Both the position numbers and the translations under genes were made by a program. A stretch of 64,000 bases of DNA, from assembly GCF_902635505.1 (NCBI RefSeq), contig NC_045430.1:277992181-278056180 (forward strand), written 5' to 3'. The notes under the pieces were generated by a model. The model saw only the letters and a list, made by a program, of their open reading frames with translations. It was not told the DNA's origin and did no database searches. Source of the DNA: Sarcophilus harrisii. Lineage: Eukaryota; Chordata; Mammalia; Dasyuromorphia; Dasyuridae. Numbering within the stretch: position 1 is the first letter of the stretch; each line of letters starts with the position of its first letter. Positions 1 to 11,430 of the stretch are shown in pieces.

Positions 1-85
1 ATATAAGTTTTTTTGTGGGTCAATGTTGAAAAATTATCCATGTATGTGTTTTGAAAATAAAAAAAGATTTAATAAAAAAAGATGA
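1..85 (+). mobile_element. L1 LINE 3' end (truncated by window edge)
   Basis: The phrase 'gggtcaatgttgaaaaatta' followed by an A-rich end matches the 3' terminus of marsupial L1. The same phrase recurs in the short L1 at 13046-13195. Only the last ~85 bases are in the window; the rest lies upstream. Confidence 0.75.
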
Positions 86-200
86 GTTCCCTCCAGAAGT
101 AGTGAGTTCCCCATTACTAAAGGTCTTCAAGTCAAAGCTAGCTGGCCTCTTTTCATAAGTCATAAAGGGAAACTTGTTGAAATTCAGATTGAGCTGTTTG
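86..200 (+). mobile_element. Degenerate L3/CR1-like 3' tail
   Basis: 'gagttccccattac' followed by 'aggtcttcaagtcaaagct' resembles the conserved 3' tail of mammalian L3/CR1 LINEs (ccctggaggtcttcaagcaaaggctgg). It is strongly decayed and its ends are uncertain. The L1 to its left may have inserted into it. Confidence 0.45.
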
Positions 201-499
201 GCCATTTAAGTCGGTTGTAACCTAAGATTTGTGATTTGCCTTTAAGTGACTTTGATTCCATAATTTCTGAGAAAGTGTCCACTGTTGTAAACTACCCTTC
301 CAGTCTTATCATACAAGTGTCTCTGTCTCCAGGTCACTTTTCTCCTTGCCAGGCTCCTTACTATGGCTCTCCTTCCTACCCATCAGAAAGTTGGATACCC
401 TTAGGGACACCAGCTCTGAGAGGTGAGATTTCTCCTTATCTTGCTTAGGTCACCTGCCTTCTTCACAGCTGCCTCATCACCATATGCCTGCAGTTACAC
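201..499. other. Unassigned sequence
   Basis: Pyrimidine-leaning sequence between an L3-like tail and an L2 3' end. It may be the decayed body of the L2 copy that follows, but no diagnostic phrase is left. The open frame at 236-448 encodes nothing recognisable. Confidence 0.4.
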
Positions 500-645
500 C
501 CTCTTCCCGTATTTCTCAACTCCCCCTTCATATGCTGTCTTCTGCCAGTAGGATGTAAATTCCTCTAGGGCAGGGACTGTATGTCTTGCTTACATTAATA
601 CTCCCAGTATAAGAACATAGTATTTGAAAAATGTTTTATCAATCT
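500..645 (+). mobile_element. L2 LINE 3' end
   Basis: 'taggatgtaaattcctctag' then 'ggcagggactgtatg' and a trailing 'aaaaatgttttatcaa' follow the L2 3' UTR order (gtaagctccttgagggcagggactg ... aataaatgcttgttga). It is an old, 5'-truncated copy. Confidence 0.65.
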
Positions 646-647
646 GT

Positions 648-705
648 CTTCAGTATCTTTGCCAAGAAAACGCCAAATGAAATCACAAAGAATTGGACAC
701 AACTG
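648..705 (+). mobile_element. RTE-tailed CORE-SINE, 3' fragment
   Basis: 'cttcagtatctttgccaaga' and 'caaagaattggacacaactg' match the BovB/RTE-like tail of the marsupial RTE-SINE (gccaagaaaaccccaaatggggtcacgaagagtcggacacgactga). Only the tail is present. Confidence 0.7.
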
Positions 706-870
706 AAAAATCACTCTATTTTCTCTCTTCATTTTTTTCTCTCCCCCTAAAATGATGGGTCAGAGATTTAATTGACAACGGTGGTGGGAGTGATAGAAAG
801 ATGGGACATCAAGCATGCTAGGACATTTATGGGAACCCTTCTGATCCTTTTGTTTTCAGATCCAAGTCAA

Positions 871-955
871 CAATTTTTTTATTATTTTTATAGAACAATA
901 ATATTTCATAACATTCATATACCATAACTTATTCAGGCATTCTCCAACTGATGGA
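871..955 (-). mobile_element. L1 fragment (end of ORF2 region)
   Basis: 'tagaacaataatatttcata' and 'ccataacttattcaggcatt' match the reverse strand of the L1 ORF2 3' end, also seen at 22180-22250 and 59540-59600. Confidence 0.65.
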
Positions 956-1150
956 TAATTATTTATTAAGTGCCTACTGTTTGCCAGGTACTATGTTAAA
1001 CTGAGGACAAAAAGAGTCTTGACTGTTCATTTCCACCATCCACAGAGCTTGACGAATGGAAATGGTTGTCAATAATACCACATTTAGCTGAGAGTCTGAG
1101 AAAGCTGGGGATTAGAGAGAGCCATTAGATTTTGTGATTATTTCCTCAGA
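956..1150 (-). mobile_element. L2 LINE fragment(s)
   Basis: 'tttattaagtgcctactgtt' with 'tgccaggtactatg' is the reverse strand of the L2 3' end. From about 1055 the order 'ctgagagtctgagaaagctg' to 'gccattagattttg' resembles the antisense L2 reverse-transcriptase region, so two L2 pieces may abut. The second is very diverged. Confidence 0.5.
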
Positions 1151-1334
1151 AATTATAAGAAGTATTTAAAAGATATTAAAATGTTTCAAGGAGGAATTCA
1201 TGATCATCAAAGAACATTTGCCATTTCTTGAAGACATTTTAGCCCTTTCTTCTACTGTTCACTTCTGACCCCAATTTGCCATCTATTTGTGGGATTGTTG
1301 CAACAAATCACATGTTTTTGCATTACAAAATCTA

Positions 1335-1445
1335 TTAGGGAAGACAGAATATAAACAGTTAAATAAATGAGATGTAATATGGAGAAGAGTAGCTAAGTAA
1401 GACAAAGCTGGAAATTCAAGAAGGCTCCCTGGAAGAGACAGCTCC
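1335..1445 (-). mobile_element. Decayed L2 fragment
   Basis: 'aaggctccctggaagagaca' after 'acaaagctggaaattcaaga' follows the antisense L2 order (gaaaggcttcctgtagaaggtgggattt). Identity is low. Confidence 0.35.
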
Positions 1446-1449
1446 TGAT

Positions 1450-2640
1450 TTGGTTCTTCTTTGGAGGCCATATATACTCCCTGATCACAACCAATATCAT
1501 CATCATGAGAAACATTATTTAACCCACCCTGAAAATTTTTCCCCCAAATCCTTGATCCTTGCCATTCACCCTTGGAAAAAAAAGTCTCCATGTGCCAACC
1601 TGTCATCTTTATTTCAACATTCGCCCCTGAAATTCAAAAGACAAGGTTTCCCTGAGGTGGCTTGGAAGGAAACATGGAATATAAAATAGATTCTGTAAAC
1701 AAGTCCCTAGGCCAGCGAACTGGCAGTCTGCTTCCTTCTTGAAATGTAACACATCTCCTGCCCCATTGACATTTCTTTTGCAGTTGGCTGCCATGTCACA
1801 GTGGAGAAAATGCAAAATGTAAATAAAGTGAAAGGGGCCAGGCATTATGGGGTGGGGCAAGGGACTAGAAGAAATAACCTTCCATTTGTGCAAGTCTTTG
1901 CTAAAATATTTTTTGACACAAGTTCTGATGAGCTTTGTTGGATCCATTGAGTTACTATTGATGCCTCCCTGCCCACTGTATGACCCAAACTCAAAATTGG
2001 CAGATCTGATAGTGGATTCAAAATGGAAATAGGGGCTTGCAAATGGTGGGGGAGCAGGAGAAGTGAGCCGGCTATTAATTAAGATGCCATTGCTGAAGTC
2101 TCTGTATAAGGCAGAGAAAGAGTATGCCCAATATCTTGTAGAGTTTCTGGGTTCAGTGCACCATGTTTGCCAAAGGGTAATAGGTAGCCACACCTGCAAA
2201 TGAAACTTAATGATTTCTTAAGTGGAGGTAAAAACTCAGAGCACAGAGGAGCCCATGTAGATTTGGTCAACGTCTGAATTGCATGAAGAAAAGTTTATAT
2301 ATCTCAAAAAAGGGGTAGAGAAATAAAGAGAAGGGTAACATCCAAGGTCACAACAACACCTAGAAAGAAGTAATGACATTCTAGGCACTCATCAGTGTGC
2401 AAAGAAATAAACACAGTTGTCCTGTCAGGTTGTTGTAAATACAGAGGAATAAAATACTTATCCAAACTAGAGCGGGCGATAAAATCATCTACCAACCAGC
2501 AAAACATGAAAAGAAAAATACACACAAAATATAAAAATGTACTCTTTGACCTTCAGTCACCAAAGAATGCAAACACAGAAGAATAAAATAAGACCAGCAG
2601 TGTCTGATTGTCAACCACTAGGCAAGTTTGTTTATCCTTC
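1450..2640. other. Non-repeat sequence with one 196-codon open frame
   Basis: I see no known repeat in this 1.2 kb. A minus-strand open frame spans 1609-2199 (196 codons), the longest here not made by a simple repeat. Its product shows no recognisable domain, signal peptide or membrane segment, and no splice context supports it. It is most likely chance. The absence of repeats makes the block a reasonable target for a conservation test. Confidence 0.4.
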
Positions 2641-3977
2641 CCTGATTCTAGAGTTTTTTGGTTTTTATAGCTTGGAAAAAATTCCTGTGAAAGGAGGCAA
2701 GGAAGGGACTTCATTCTCTACAAACCTGGATCCAGGAAAACAGCAAAGTGTTAGAACCCACAGCCTTACTCACACTTCAGACATGCCATCATAACAGATG
2801 AATTTTGATGTTTTGAAGAAATGTAGATTGGCTTTGGGTTTATAGTGCTTAGATTCTGATTTTTGTTCTGCCCAGGACTAGTTCTCTTGGCCCACCTTCC
2901 CACTCCAGTCCTACTGATTTTACTAATCTTTATGGAAAAAATGCATCTGACCATTTACAGATGAACTGCTCCTGGCTTGATGGGTCTGATCTTTGGATGG
3001 CAGATAAATGGTTCATCATCTCCATGTGCAAAGGTCCACATGCAAAGAGTTCTCCCTTTGCCCAGACCTGTATAAGCTCACCTTTCCCATAGTTTTGCCT
3101 TCTCAAACCCAGAGTCTCCTCTGTAGCCAAATAAGGAGGACCCAATCCCTGATCCATTTAGGAAATACAGCTATGACTTCCCCATCTCTGTGCTTTTAAG
3201 CTCTTGTCAACCATTTCTGCTTCTAGTTTGACATTTTCCCCCAGAAAGGTTCGCATCATTTGATGTTAGATTTCCATTTACTGCTAGTGTATGATTTTTT
3301 CCCTTTGACTTTCATCTTTCCCTCACCTCATCTATGAATTTGGATGGCTACCATTTACCAGGTGCTCACTCTGCCCATTTGGACTTTGGAGTTAATTTGA
3401 TCCCTCCATTCTTCAAAGCATCCCAGATTCCCTTTAAGTTTCTAATCATGAATTCCTGGTTTCTGAAGTTACAGCACAAATTAAATGGGAATTCCCATCT
3501 GTATTCAATGTGCTCTTGGCATGGAGCCTCGGCTATTTCCTTGAGTTCCTCTCTTAAAAAAAAAATAGTAAGAGAGGATAAATCCTGAAAGATAGTAATC
3601 TCATTTCCCTGACTTCAAGGTGAGTATTCTTTCTTGGTTTCTTCTCTTTTTTCTTTCTTCCTATTTATTTATTTAAAGCCCAGCTCCCCAGGACGGCCTC
3701 CCTAGAAACACATCTGAGTATGGTGCAGGGGCTGCCGGATGGGCCCCGGTGTTATTTGAGCATTTAAGTTTCAATACTCTACAGACTGAAATGTATAATG
3801 CCCGGTCCAAAACAATAGGGGCCTGTGAGCCACACTCTTTAAATTCACTTGGAGAGCCAGTGTTGTGCACAGTCACCCTCAGTCATCACCATATAATGCT
3901 AATGATTGTATTAATGGATCAAGGAGTTTATCACTGGTCTTAGAAGAACCCTAGAATTGTATTAAACTCTTAAACAT

Positions 3978-3979
<2 letters not shown>
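2641..3979. other. Unassigned sequence
   Basis: No repeat family, exon or RNA gene was recognised. A richer-GC patch lies near 3675-3870 and a T/C-rich patch near 3630-3675. Short open frames on both strands give no recognisable product. Confidence 0.4.

Positions 3980-3980
<1 letters not shown>

Positions 3981-4010
<30 letters not shown>
3981..4010. repeat. (CA)n microsatellite
   Basis: Fifteen uninterrupted AC dinucleotides, followed by a short TG/TA stretch. Confidence 0.97.
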
Positions 4011-4013
<3 letters not shown>

Positions 4014-4500
4014 GTGTATATACATACATTAGAAACTTTCATAAATTTGTATTTCTTTAATAACACTTTCTGAGTTTTTAGTTTTTTCCTCAACTACCAG
4101 TAATGGCCTTTCTTTAAATCCTTTTAAACCTGATGAATAAATAAAACTAAAATGCAAACCCAACAATTATCTAAATTACCTCAGAAGAGCAATGAGCCAT
4201 CTATAGTATAAATCTTAAAATCTATATTACTTTGCTTGACCTGTCATCTTAATGAGCAGAAACAAAGTTAAGACAAAAGTGTTGTTTTTGTTGTCATTTT
4301 GTTTTTATTTTGTTCTAGCCATTATCACTTTAAATGATACCAGGGAACAAAACATTTAAAATGGCAGATTCTCGTTTACCAATAATATTTGGTATTTGGA
4401 TACATTTACCAATGGTATTTCTAGAAGAGGTGGCAGTGTGAGGTCACATGCTTCTGATGAAATTCCAGCTGGGAGAACCCATAGAAGTCAACTAAGCTTA
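4011..4500. other. AT-rich unassigned sequence
   Basis: AT-rich DNA with no repeat or gene signature that I recognise. It ends at the SINE head at about 4505. Confidence 0.4.
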
Positions 4501-4504
4501 TTTT

Positions 4505-4926
4505 AGGAGTGGATGGGTGGTTCAATGAATAGAATGCTAAGCCTGTCAGGAATCAGGAAGACCCGAATCCATATCTGGCCTCAGATATTCACTAGTTGTG
4601 TGATCCTTATCAAGTCACTACATCCCAACTGTTTGGAGACTTTCTGTGGCAGAATAGAGGAATGAGGACAATATATTCCTCCATGGTCAAGAACTGGGCT
4701 GAAGTGCTTAGATCTTGCTCAGACATCAAAGATGCTAAAGTCATCCAATGCTCCCCGGCCATCACCAGTCATCTTGATTTATGTCTTGCCACTGGACTTT
4801 GATGGTTCTGAAAGAGAAAATGAAGCTAGGGAATTGATGCAATTCTGCCTCATCCAAATCATGGACAAGCCAAGGCTTTGTTCTGCAATGCGATTGGTCT
4901 CTTCAAAAAATGAAGGAAGAACAATT
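4505..4926 (+). mobile_element. Composite tRNA-derived SINE with unusual 3' domain
   Basis: The 5' part (about 4505-4625) is a SINE head and core: 'caggaatcaggaagaccc', 'ctggcctcagatattcacta', 'tgtgtgatccttatcaagtc'. The 3' part differs from MIR and RTE-SINE tails. It reads 'ggccatcaccagtcatcttg', 'cttgccactggactttgatg', then a tail near 'aatgaaggaagaacaa'. The same 3' domain occurs at 51600-51784 and inverted at 50494-50560. I cannot name the family with certainty. Confidence 0.6.
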
Positions 4927-5084
4927 AGTAATGGAGTGTTTTGGTTTTTTTTTTGGGGGGGGGGTCAAGAATAGGAAAAGTTTCTTTGGCAGAGGCATTC
5001 ATAGTCATAGCTAAATAAAAACACAAGAGGGGTTCACTGTAGAGCTGGAATTGTCCACCCAAACCTACCCTCTAAAGCCTTTGG

Positions 5085-5290
5085 TCCCCAAGAACATGTT
5101 TGCTATGTGCCAGACACTGCCAACCACTGAGGATACAAAGCAAAAATGAAACAGGAGTCTTTGCCATCAAAGATCTCACAATCTAATGGGGACAGAGCCT
5201 GCAAAGAATTATGTACAAACAAGATCTAAAGAACATAATGGAAATCTATAACTAAGCTTTTTATCCCTCCGAGAAGAGGGCCAGAAGCTT
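5085..5290 (-). mobile_element. L2 LINE 3' end
   Basis: 'tgctatgtgccagacactgc', 'gaggatacaaagcaaaaatg' and 'tcacaatctaatggggacag' follow in the order of the reverse-strand L2 3' UTR. Confidence 0.75.
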
Positions 5291-5646
5291 CATTAGAAAA
5301 CCAAAATGATCCATGACATATATCCAGATTGTAAGATAACCAGTCTTCAAGTGGCCTGAAATGATAAATTGCAAATCTAAGAGCTTTTATAGGAATTTAC
5401 CTTTATTCTACGGTTTCAGAATTAATTTCGGAGATAGTAAACTATAATAATTGACTTTCCACCAAATAACTATTTCAGTATTTCAAACATCATTGATTTT
5501 GTTGATGTGAGTACTCTCTCTCCTGCTATAAATTTTAAATGGACTTCACCTTGTAAAATTACCTTCTTGAGTTGTTTTCGCTGCCAAAATTCATCACTGA
5601 CCAGCCAATCTACAGATGAACTGCTCCAAGTTTGGCTGGTCTGGTC
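5291..5646. other. Unassigned sequence
   Basis: No family recognised. It runs into the TG microsatellite at 5647. Confidence 0.35.
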
Positions 5647-5681
<35 letters not shown>

Positions 5682-5691
5682 TGTGTGTGTG
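5647..5691. repeat. (TG)n microsatellite
   Basis: About 22 TG units with one TA interruption. Read in other frames it gives the Thr/His- or Cys/Val-rich open frames around 5470-5820, which are artefacts. Confidence 0.97.
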
Positions 5692-5971
5692 CATGGACAT
5701 GTATCCATGAAGCACACACTTGTGTGCTTGCCCACAATCAAAATAAAGAAAAACAACTTGTGGGAGAGAGGTGCTACAAATGAGAAGCTTCAGCTGAGAC
5801 ATTAGAGAAGAAAAAGACATTGAAATGGAGCTAAGAATTCAAATAAATTGAGGCAAGGGGGGAGTGAGATATGAGCATAAGGGATGATGAACACCAAGAC
5901 ATGGAAGGACTCACTGTGCTTCCTACCAGCTGCCATACTCTTGGATTCAAAAACCAAACCTAGGATAACTG

Positions 5972-5974
<3 letters not shown>
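5692..5974. other. Unassigned sequence
   Basis: No repeat or gene signature recognised between the TG repeat and the T tract. Confidence 0.35.

Positions 5975-6002
<28 letters not shown>
5975..6002. repeat. Poly(T) tract
   Basis: Twenty-eight consecutive T. No SINE or LINE body is evident beside it, so its origin is unclear. Confidence 0.9.
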
Positions 6003-6005
<3 letters not shown>

Positions 6006-6154
6006 TAGAATGTTCAATTTGCCCCCTGCTCTCTTAATTAATGATGATTTCCCCTCCCCTCATCTCATCTCCCAACTACATCTCAAATCAGGTTCTGGTC
6101 GCAGTTCATTTAATTCCCCAGTCTTTTCACCCATGGACTGCTACTATGGGAAAT

Positions 6155-6405
6155 GTACACATGTGTGTGTGTTGGCGGAAGAAGTAAATTTGCAATGTGT
6201 GTATATACATATGCAATGTATGTATACATATAAACATATGAGTGTATTTGTACTTACAAATGCACACATGCATACACACATGTGTATTTACATATATGGC
6301 AGTATATATGTACATACAAAATATCCATACATACACAAGTACACACATTACTATATATCTACATATATATACATATGTATATGTGTGTGTGTACATGCAC
6401 ACTCA
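6155..6405. repeat. Compound TG/CA/TA low-complexity region
   Basis: Alternating purine-pyrimidine sequence (TG, CA, TATA, ACAT) over ~250 bp. With the T tract it holds open the 237-codon frame at 5884-6597, whose Tyr/Ile/His-rich product is an artefact. Confidence 0.9.
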
Positions 6406-6408
6406 CAT

Positions 6409-6540
6409 AAAGTTGTCCAGTTGTTTTTCTGTCGTGTCAGATTCTTCCGGACCTCATTTGGGTTTTTCTTGTCAAAGACAAGATATTTGCCATTTTCTTC
6501 TCCATATTCAGGAGCAGAATTTTCTAAAAACAGATCTCCT
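6409..6540 (-). mobile_element. RTE-tailed CORE-SINE fragment
   Basis: 'gttgtccagttgtttttctg', 'tcatttgggtttttcttgtc' and 'gccattttcttctccatatt' match the reverse-strand RTE-SINE tail and part of the core. Confidence 0.75.
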
Positions 6541-6825
6541 GACATCCAGACAACTCTTAAAGACACTGACATGATAAAGATAATTTGTCTAATTTAGAGA
6601 AAAAATTGAACTTTAGGAGATAGGACGAAGGAAAGGGATTGGAGGATATAACCTAAGAATATTCTTAAATTACTTGTTTTATGCAGCACAGTTTTGTTCA
6701 TATTACCCGACTCTTGTGCTCCCCTTGTTTTTTCACAAATGAGAGGATGAATATTCTAGAGTTCCTAAGGATGTGAGACCTTGTGTTTTCATAATCTGAT
6801 GGTGTCTACCAGGTTTTTCCCTTCC

Positions 6826-6958
6826 TGGAGTAAATGGAGTTAAACAACTTGACCAGGATCACACAGCTAATAAGTGTTAAATTTCTGAAGCTCTATCTGA
6901 AGTTAGATCCTCCTGACTCCAGGGCCAGTGCTCTGTCCACTGCTCCATTTAGCTGCTT
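6826..6958 (-). mobile_element. tRNA-derived marsupial SINE (WSINE1-like)
   Basis: 'gaccaggatcacacagctaa', 'gatcctcctgactccagggc' and 'gctccatttagctgcttc' give core to tRNA-like head on the reverse strand. The copy is nearly full length but diverged. Confidence 0.75.
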
Positions 6959-7484
6959 CTCTACCAGTTTTGTATTTGTTTGTTTCCATGGATTTGGGGG
7001 GCTACTGGGAGAATTCAGTGTTAAAAGACTTGACTGCTAGAGGTGGAATGCAGTAGGTCATCACTGTAAATGGCATTCAACTTTTTAAAGACTGTATCTC
7101 TAAAAAAGATGGTATTTCATTAGTTCTGAAGTCAGTCTCACTTGGCACTCTAAGTGATCCATAATATTTAGAACATATGTATAATAATTAAGAGGTTTTC
7201 TCTTTTAATGAACAGAACCATGTAAGTCTTAGAGAGACTTCACCAGAGAATCAGGTTTCAGCACTTGACACTGAGCACTGGGTTATCTCCAAAGTGGAAA
7301 AAGAAATTAGAATTATAAAGTGCCTAAACTGGGCTAACTAATTAATGAGTCTGTCCAAAGCAAACGTTTTCCAGGTTTCCTCTTGTCTCTTGGAAAAAGT
7401 GAGATATACACATAACTCATGGATTGCCGGTAAGAAAGGTTTGAACCCTTCCAAAAAAATCGTACTTAGCCAACCACATGATGA
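6959..7484. other. Unassigned sequence
   Basis: No recognised repeat or gene. It ends at a short (CAA)n at 7492-7504 that borders the MIR. Confidence 0.35.
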
Positions 7485-7725
7485 TTAATTAACAACAACA
7501 ACAACCATAATGTGCTTTAAGATGTGTAACATGCCTTACAAATATTGTCACTTTATCCACAAAACAAACCCAGGAAGTAGGTGTTATTATTATTTATGTT
7601 TTACAGATGAAGTAACTCTGGCAGACAAAGGTCTTGCCCAGGGTCGCACAAATGATAAGTGGCTAAGACTGGATTTCAGCTGAAAATTCCCTGCCTCCAA
7701 ATCCAATGCTCCACCCAGTGCCCCA
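7485..7725 (-). mobile_element. MIR/THER CORE-SINE
   Basis: 'ttattatttatgttttacag', 'ggtcttgcccagggtcgcac' and 'aatccaatgctccacccagt' follow the reverse-strand MIR order. It includes the flanking 'tgctttaagatgtgtaac' tail region. Confidence 0.75.
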
Positions 7726-7729
7726 CCCA

Positions 7730-7870
7730 GAAGGGATCTCAGAGGTCATCTTATTTGACTCCAAGACTAAACAACCTGCCCAAGGTCAAACAGGTGATAA
7801 GTGGCGAGACCAGGAGTCACACTACAGACTTCTGAGTTCAAATCCAATATTTCAACACAACAAACTCCCT
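7730..7870 (-). mobile_element. MIR-like SINE fragment
   Basis: 'gatctcagaggtcatcttat', 'acaacctgcccaaggtcaaa' and 'ctgagttcaaatccaatatt' match the reverse-strand MIR-like core, directly adjacent to the preceding MIR. Confidence 0.6.
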
Positions 7871-7949
7871 CTTTAGGAAACTGGTTTGGCAACCAAACAT
7901 TTAGATTTGAACATAAAATCCAGAATTATGAGCTTGTAGAGTTTTCCAT

Positions 7950-8045
7950 AATGAGAGAATGTTAGAGCTGGAAGGTATCTGGCAGGATCTCTCAGCTAGT
8001 TCTCTCATTTTACAGATGAGTAAACTGAGACTCAAATAACCGTTA
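7950..8045 (-). mobile_element. MIR-like fragment
   Basis: 'gagagaatgttagagctgga' and 'tctcattttacagatgagta' match the MIR-like unit found in 7730-7870 and 16920-17085. Confidence 0.55.
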
Positions 8046-8124
8046 TGTCCCACATAGTATATTTGATCTTATTCTAAAACATGTATTTACTATCATAATT
8101 AGACTAATGGCCTCCATCTATGAG

Positions 8125-8300
8125 ATATTTTCTAATGGTACCTTCACATAAAGTTATGTGATGTAAGGACAAGTATTATTGTTTTCATTTTATATATAAA
8201 GAAATAGTCTCATGGAGGTCAAGAGAAATGTCCAAGATTTGGATTTGGTGGAGATAAGACTATAAAATCCAGGTCTTTGGCCTTTTAGTGATTATCAAAA
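8125..8300 (-). mobile_element. Decayed MIR-like SINE
   Basis: 'ttgttttcattttatatata', 'aagagaaatgtccaagattt' and 'ataaaatccaggtctttg' keep the reverse MIR order at low identity. Confidence 0.45.
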
Positions 8301-10365
8301 AAAATTAAGTTACACTGTTCCTGGCTAAATATATTTCCGCTAGCAATGGAGCTTTGGATTACTCTTTACATCACTCCTGGCCTCCATATGTAGTAATATA
8401 TAGGTAGATAGTACCTTACTTTTGGTAATTAGATGTATCAAACATCTTTTCATACTCACATTATTCCCCCCCCCCCCCAAATAAGCTTTTTATTTCAAGT
8501 AGTCCATAATCCTTTGCAAAATGATGTTGAGGGTGCTAAAATTTAAATGGTTTTGAATTTCTCCAGGTTCCTTTTGCCCTGCTTTTGGACTTCTTGACTT
8601 GGGGCAGACACTCTGTGTAAATGGCACCAAATACACATTTAGACTCTGCCAAAAGTGCTGGAAAGCTTGTCTCAAATCTGAAAGGCCCGTTATGAAAGTC
8701 AGTTGATTCTCTCATTCATGAGCGAGAAATACTGACATTCACACCTGAAACAAAGTGATTTAATGTTAATGCAGTATGATGAAGATTTATATTCTCCTAT
8801 GAAACCAGATGGTAAAGATTACCCATTTTGATAAAAAATGGGTAAATATGCCATGATCGAAAAATGGACAGGGAAGGATTAGAGCAAGAACTTTGATCTA
8901 GAGAGGCGCTAGAAGCAATTAAAGATATGAAAGAGGGAAAGACCGCCAGCCCCAGATGGATGTGTTCTAAGATAGTTTGACAATTCCCATTGCACATGGT
9001 TTTAATCTTGGATGGAAGGGCTGAATTTTACCTGGCTATGTAAGAAGCTGACTCTAGTGTGAATTGCAGAAACTGAGTCAGAACCTTGGCTCTGCTCCAT
9101 CACTTGGACACATCGTACTGTTCTATCAGTATGCAGTATGGTATCAAGATTTCAGCAACATTCTTTTCCAGAAAGTGGAGACCGACTTCCATCTTTTTTG
9201 GTTAATAAGAATTACTGGAAATGAAAACAGAGAAAAGAAAACATATAAGGTAAAATGAGAAATATCACAGCAATAATTCTTGTTTTGCTAAGATGTAGTC
9301 CTTAATTGTTAACTCTGTTGAATTCACAAGAACTTGGGTAGTAGGGATTATTTGAAGAATATTGTGGGAAGCGTTCCAAATGAGGAACTATATTTTTCCC
9401 CACATTATTGTGGTGAAACATTGGATCGTGATGAAAAATAAAAATTAAATCATGAAGGACATTAAATAACTTACTCTATGGATAAGAAAATGAGCAGATT
9501 GTCAAAATTCAGCGTCAGAAGTATATCATTTTGTACGTTATTAACAAAAAGAATAGTGGAACAGGAATGATGAGACACAACTTTTTTTTTTTTTTTAGTA
9601 TCTAATCTAAACCATGCTGAGTTTGAGTTCTTTCTTTGCAAGACCAGGTTGGTTGACCAACACTAAGAGTTATTCCAGTTGTAACATGTACCTACTATTC
9701 CTCAGGATCAGTTCTCTTTTAAGAGAACAAAGGATAAAGAAAGTTTAGGGAAATGACTTTTCTCTACAGAGATGCTACACAATTAAATATATCGAAAGGG
9801 AAAACTATCAACAGCCACAGATGGACATTGTTCTAGTTACAGGACAGAATGAATCTGACTGACTGATACAGTCCAACAATTTTTAAATGAGATCAATGAG
9901 GATCACAACTGGATCATCACAATTATTGTGAATCCCCAAAATATTCAGAATAAATGTCTGCTTCAGCAGAAGAACTTTTAGTTATGACTAAATAGCCCAA
10001 GAAAACACTAAGTTCCAAGAATTTAACAAGTTAGCTTCTTCCTCAGTGTTTATTATTTCTAAGTAATGTTGGTGATGCCAAAATTCCTAAAGGGTATGGC
10101 CTTATCCATAACTGAAAACCTAACTTATCCATCCTAGATTTCTATAAGGAAGCGAAAAATTGTCTGTGGTATATTAAGGCAAAACCAAAAATGTTGCTGA
10201 ATAAAGGGTATGATCCATCAAAAAGTAAACAAAGGAAAAGTTTTGGATTTAAATGATAAATTCAATATTTCTCTTTCTCCCCTACTTTTTTGTATTATCA
10301 AATTAATTTGTAGTTTTTCTGCTTAGATGCTGCATCCCTTCTAAGAGAATTTAAGCCCTTTAAGG
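8301..10365. other. Unassigned 2 kb stretch
   Basis: It holds a C13 tract (8466-8478) and a T tract (about 9582-9597), but no repeat family I can name and no credible coding region. Open frames of up to 66 codons on both strands are unrecognisable. The sequence beside the T tract ('atctaatctaaaccatgctg') loosely resembles that beside the T tract at 16081. Confidence 0.4.
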
Positions 10366-10368
10366 TAC

Positions 10369-10393
10369 ACATTATTATTATTATTATTATTTT
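10369..10393. repeat. (ATT)n microsatellite
   Basis: About eight ATT units ending in a T run. Confidence 0.9.
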
Positions 10394-11264
10394 TTGCATC
10401 TCTGGCTGCTCAGCACATTAACATGCATATTATAGTTGCTAAGTAAGTCCTGGTTATATTGAAATAAATAGAATATGTTCACTGAAAAAAAAAAGAGAGA
10501 GAGATGTTCTATTTTATCCTGAGAGGCAGTAGAAGATCCACTGGGAGACTTACAGACACAAAAATGAATTGCTTGCCAAGAATTTCTTTGTTTTCTTCCA
10601 GACACTTCCATTTTCAGTCCTGGAGAAATAAATAATTCAGAATGGAATTCCATGCTTTCTTTGGAGGAAAAATTCCCCAAGGGTTAAGTAACACTCTGTA
10701 TACACAATTAGTGGCAGGAGGCCTGTCCTTACTTAATTTAAGACAATATTATCAGGCATGTCAATTAAGGTCCTTGTGGGATTGGGTGTGGCTGCAGAAG
10801 CGGCTTAGGTCACCGCAGAACACATGAAACATTTTCAAAGCAAACCTTTAAACCTTCTCTTGCTATCTTCCTCTCTTTTTGTAAAAGTAGGGAGGGCTTA
10901 TTCTCACACTCTTCTGATCATCCAGCTGTTGATTTAACCTTCACATTTTGAGACCAAGTTTCAGGGAACCTGAGATCTCTCCCTGCTCCTTCCAGGAGAG
11001 ATGGGGAGATGCTTATCTGGAGAGCTGATACATTTCAGGGAAGAGAAAGAAAAGGTTAGTGAACTTCAGAGTTAGGCAAACAGTCCCAACCCTCTTTACT
11101 CTCCACCCTCTGAACATGGAAGCGGTATTTTTGGTTAGTGCTGGAGCAAAATGGACAGACATAGCCCGCTATCACTACAATCTCACCCCACCTGTGAGCC
11201 TCTGTATGGATTTCATGCTCTTGAGGGATGTCTGGTGAGACCCTCTACTTGCTGCTCAATAATT
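10394..11264. other. Unassigned sequence
   Basis: No repeat or gene signature recognised. Open frames at 10387-10680 (-) and 10642-10827 (+) give unrecognisable products. Confidence 0.35.
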
Positions 11265-11430
11265 GAAAATATTTATTAAGTACCTACTATTCTTCAGGAT
11301 TCATTAGGGATACACACAAGAAAAAGACTGAAAAGAAAGGAGGGAAAAGTCCCTCTTTCAAAGGTACTGGGAGCCTAATGGGGAAAAAACATTTTATGAA
11401 AGGAAGAACATAAAGTGGAGAAAGGGTACC
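11265..11430 (-). mobile_element. L2 LINE 3' end
   Basis: 'atttattaagtacctactat', 'attagggatacacacaagaa' and 'gggagcctaatggggaaaaa' are the reverse-strand L2 3' UTR. It may continue, decayed, to about 11560. Confidence 0.7.

Noticed and set aside
5884-6597. 237-codon plus-strand open frame
   Set aside because: It is held open by a T28 tract and TG/CA/TA repeats, and its 3' part is an antisense RTE-SINE. No domain is recognisable.
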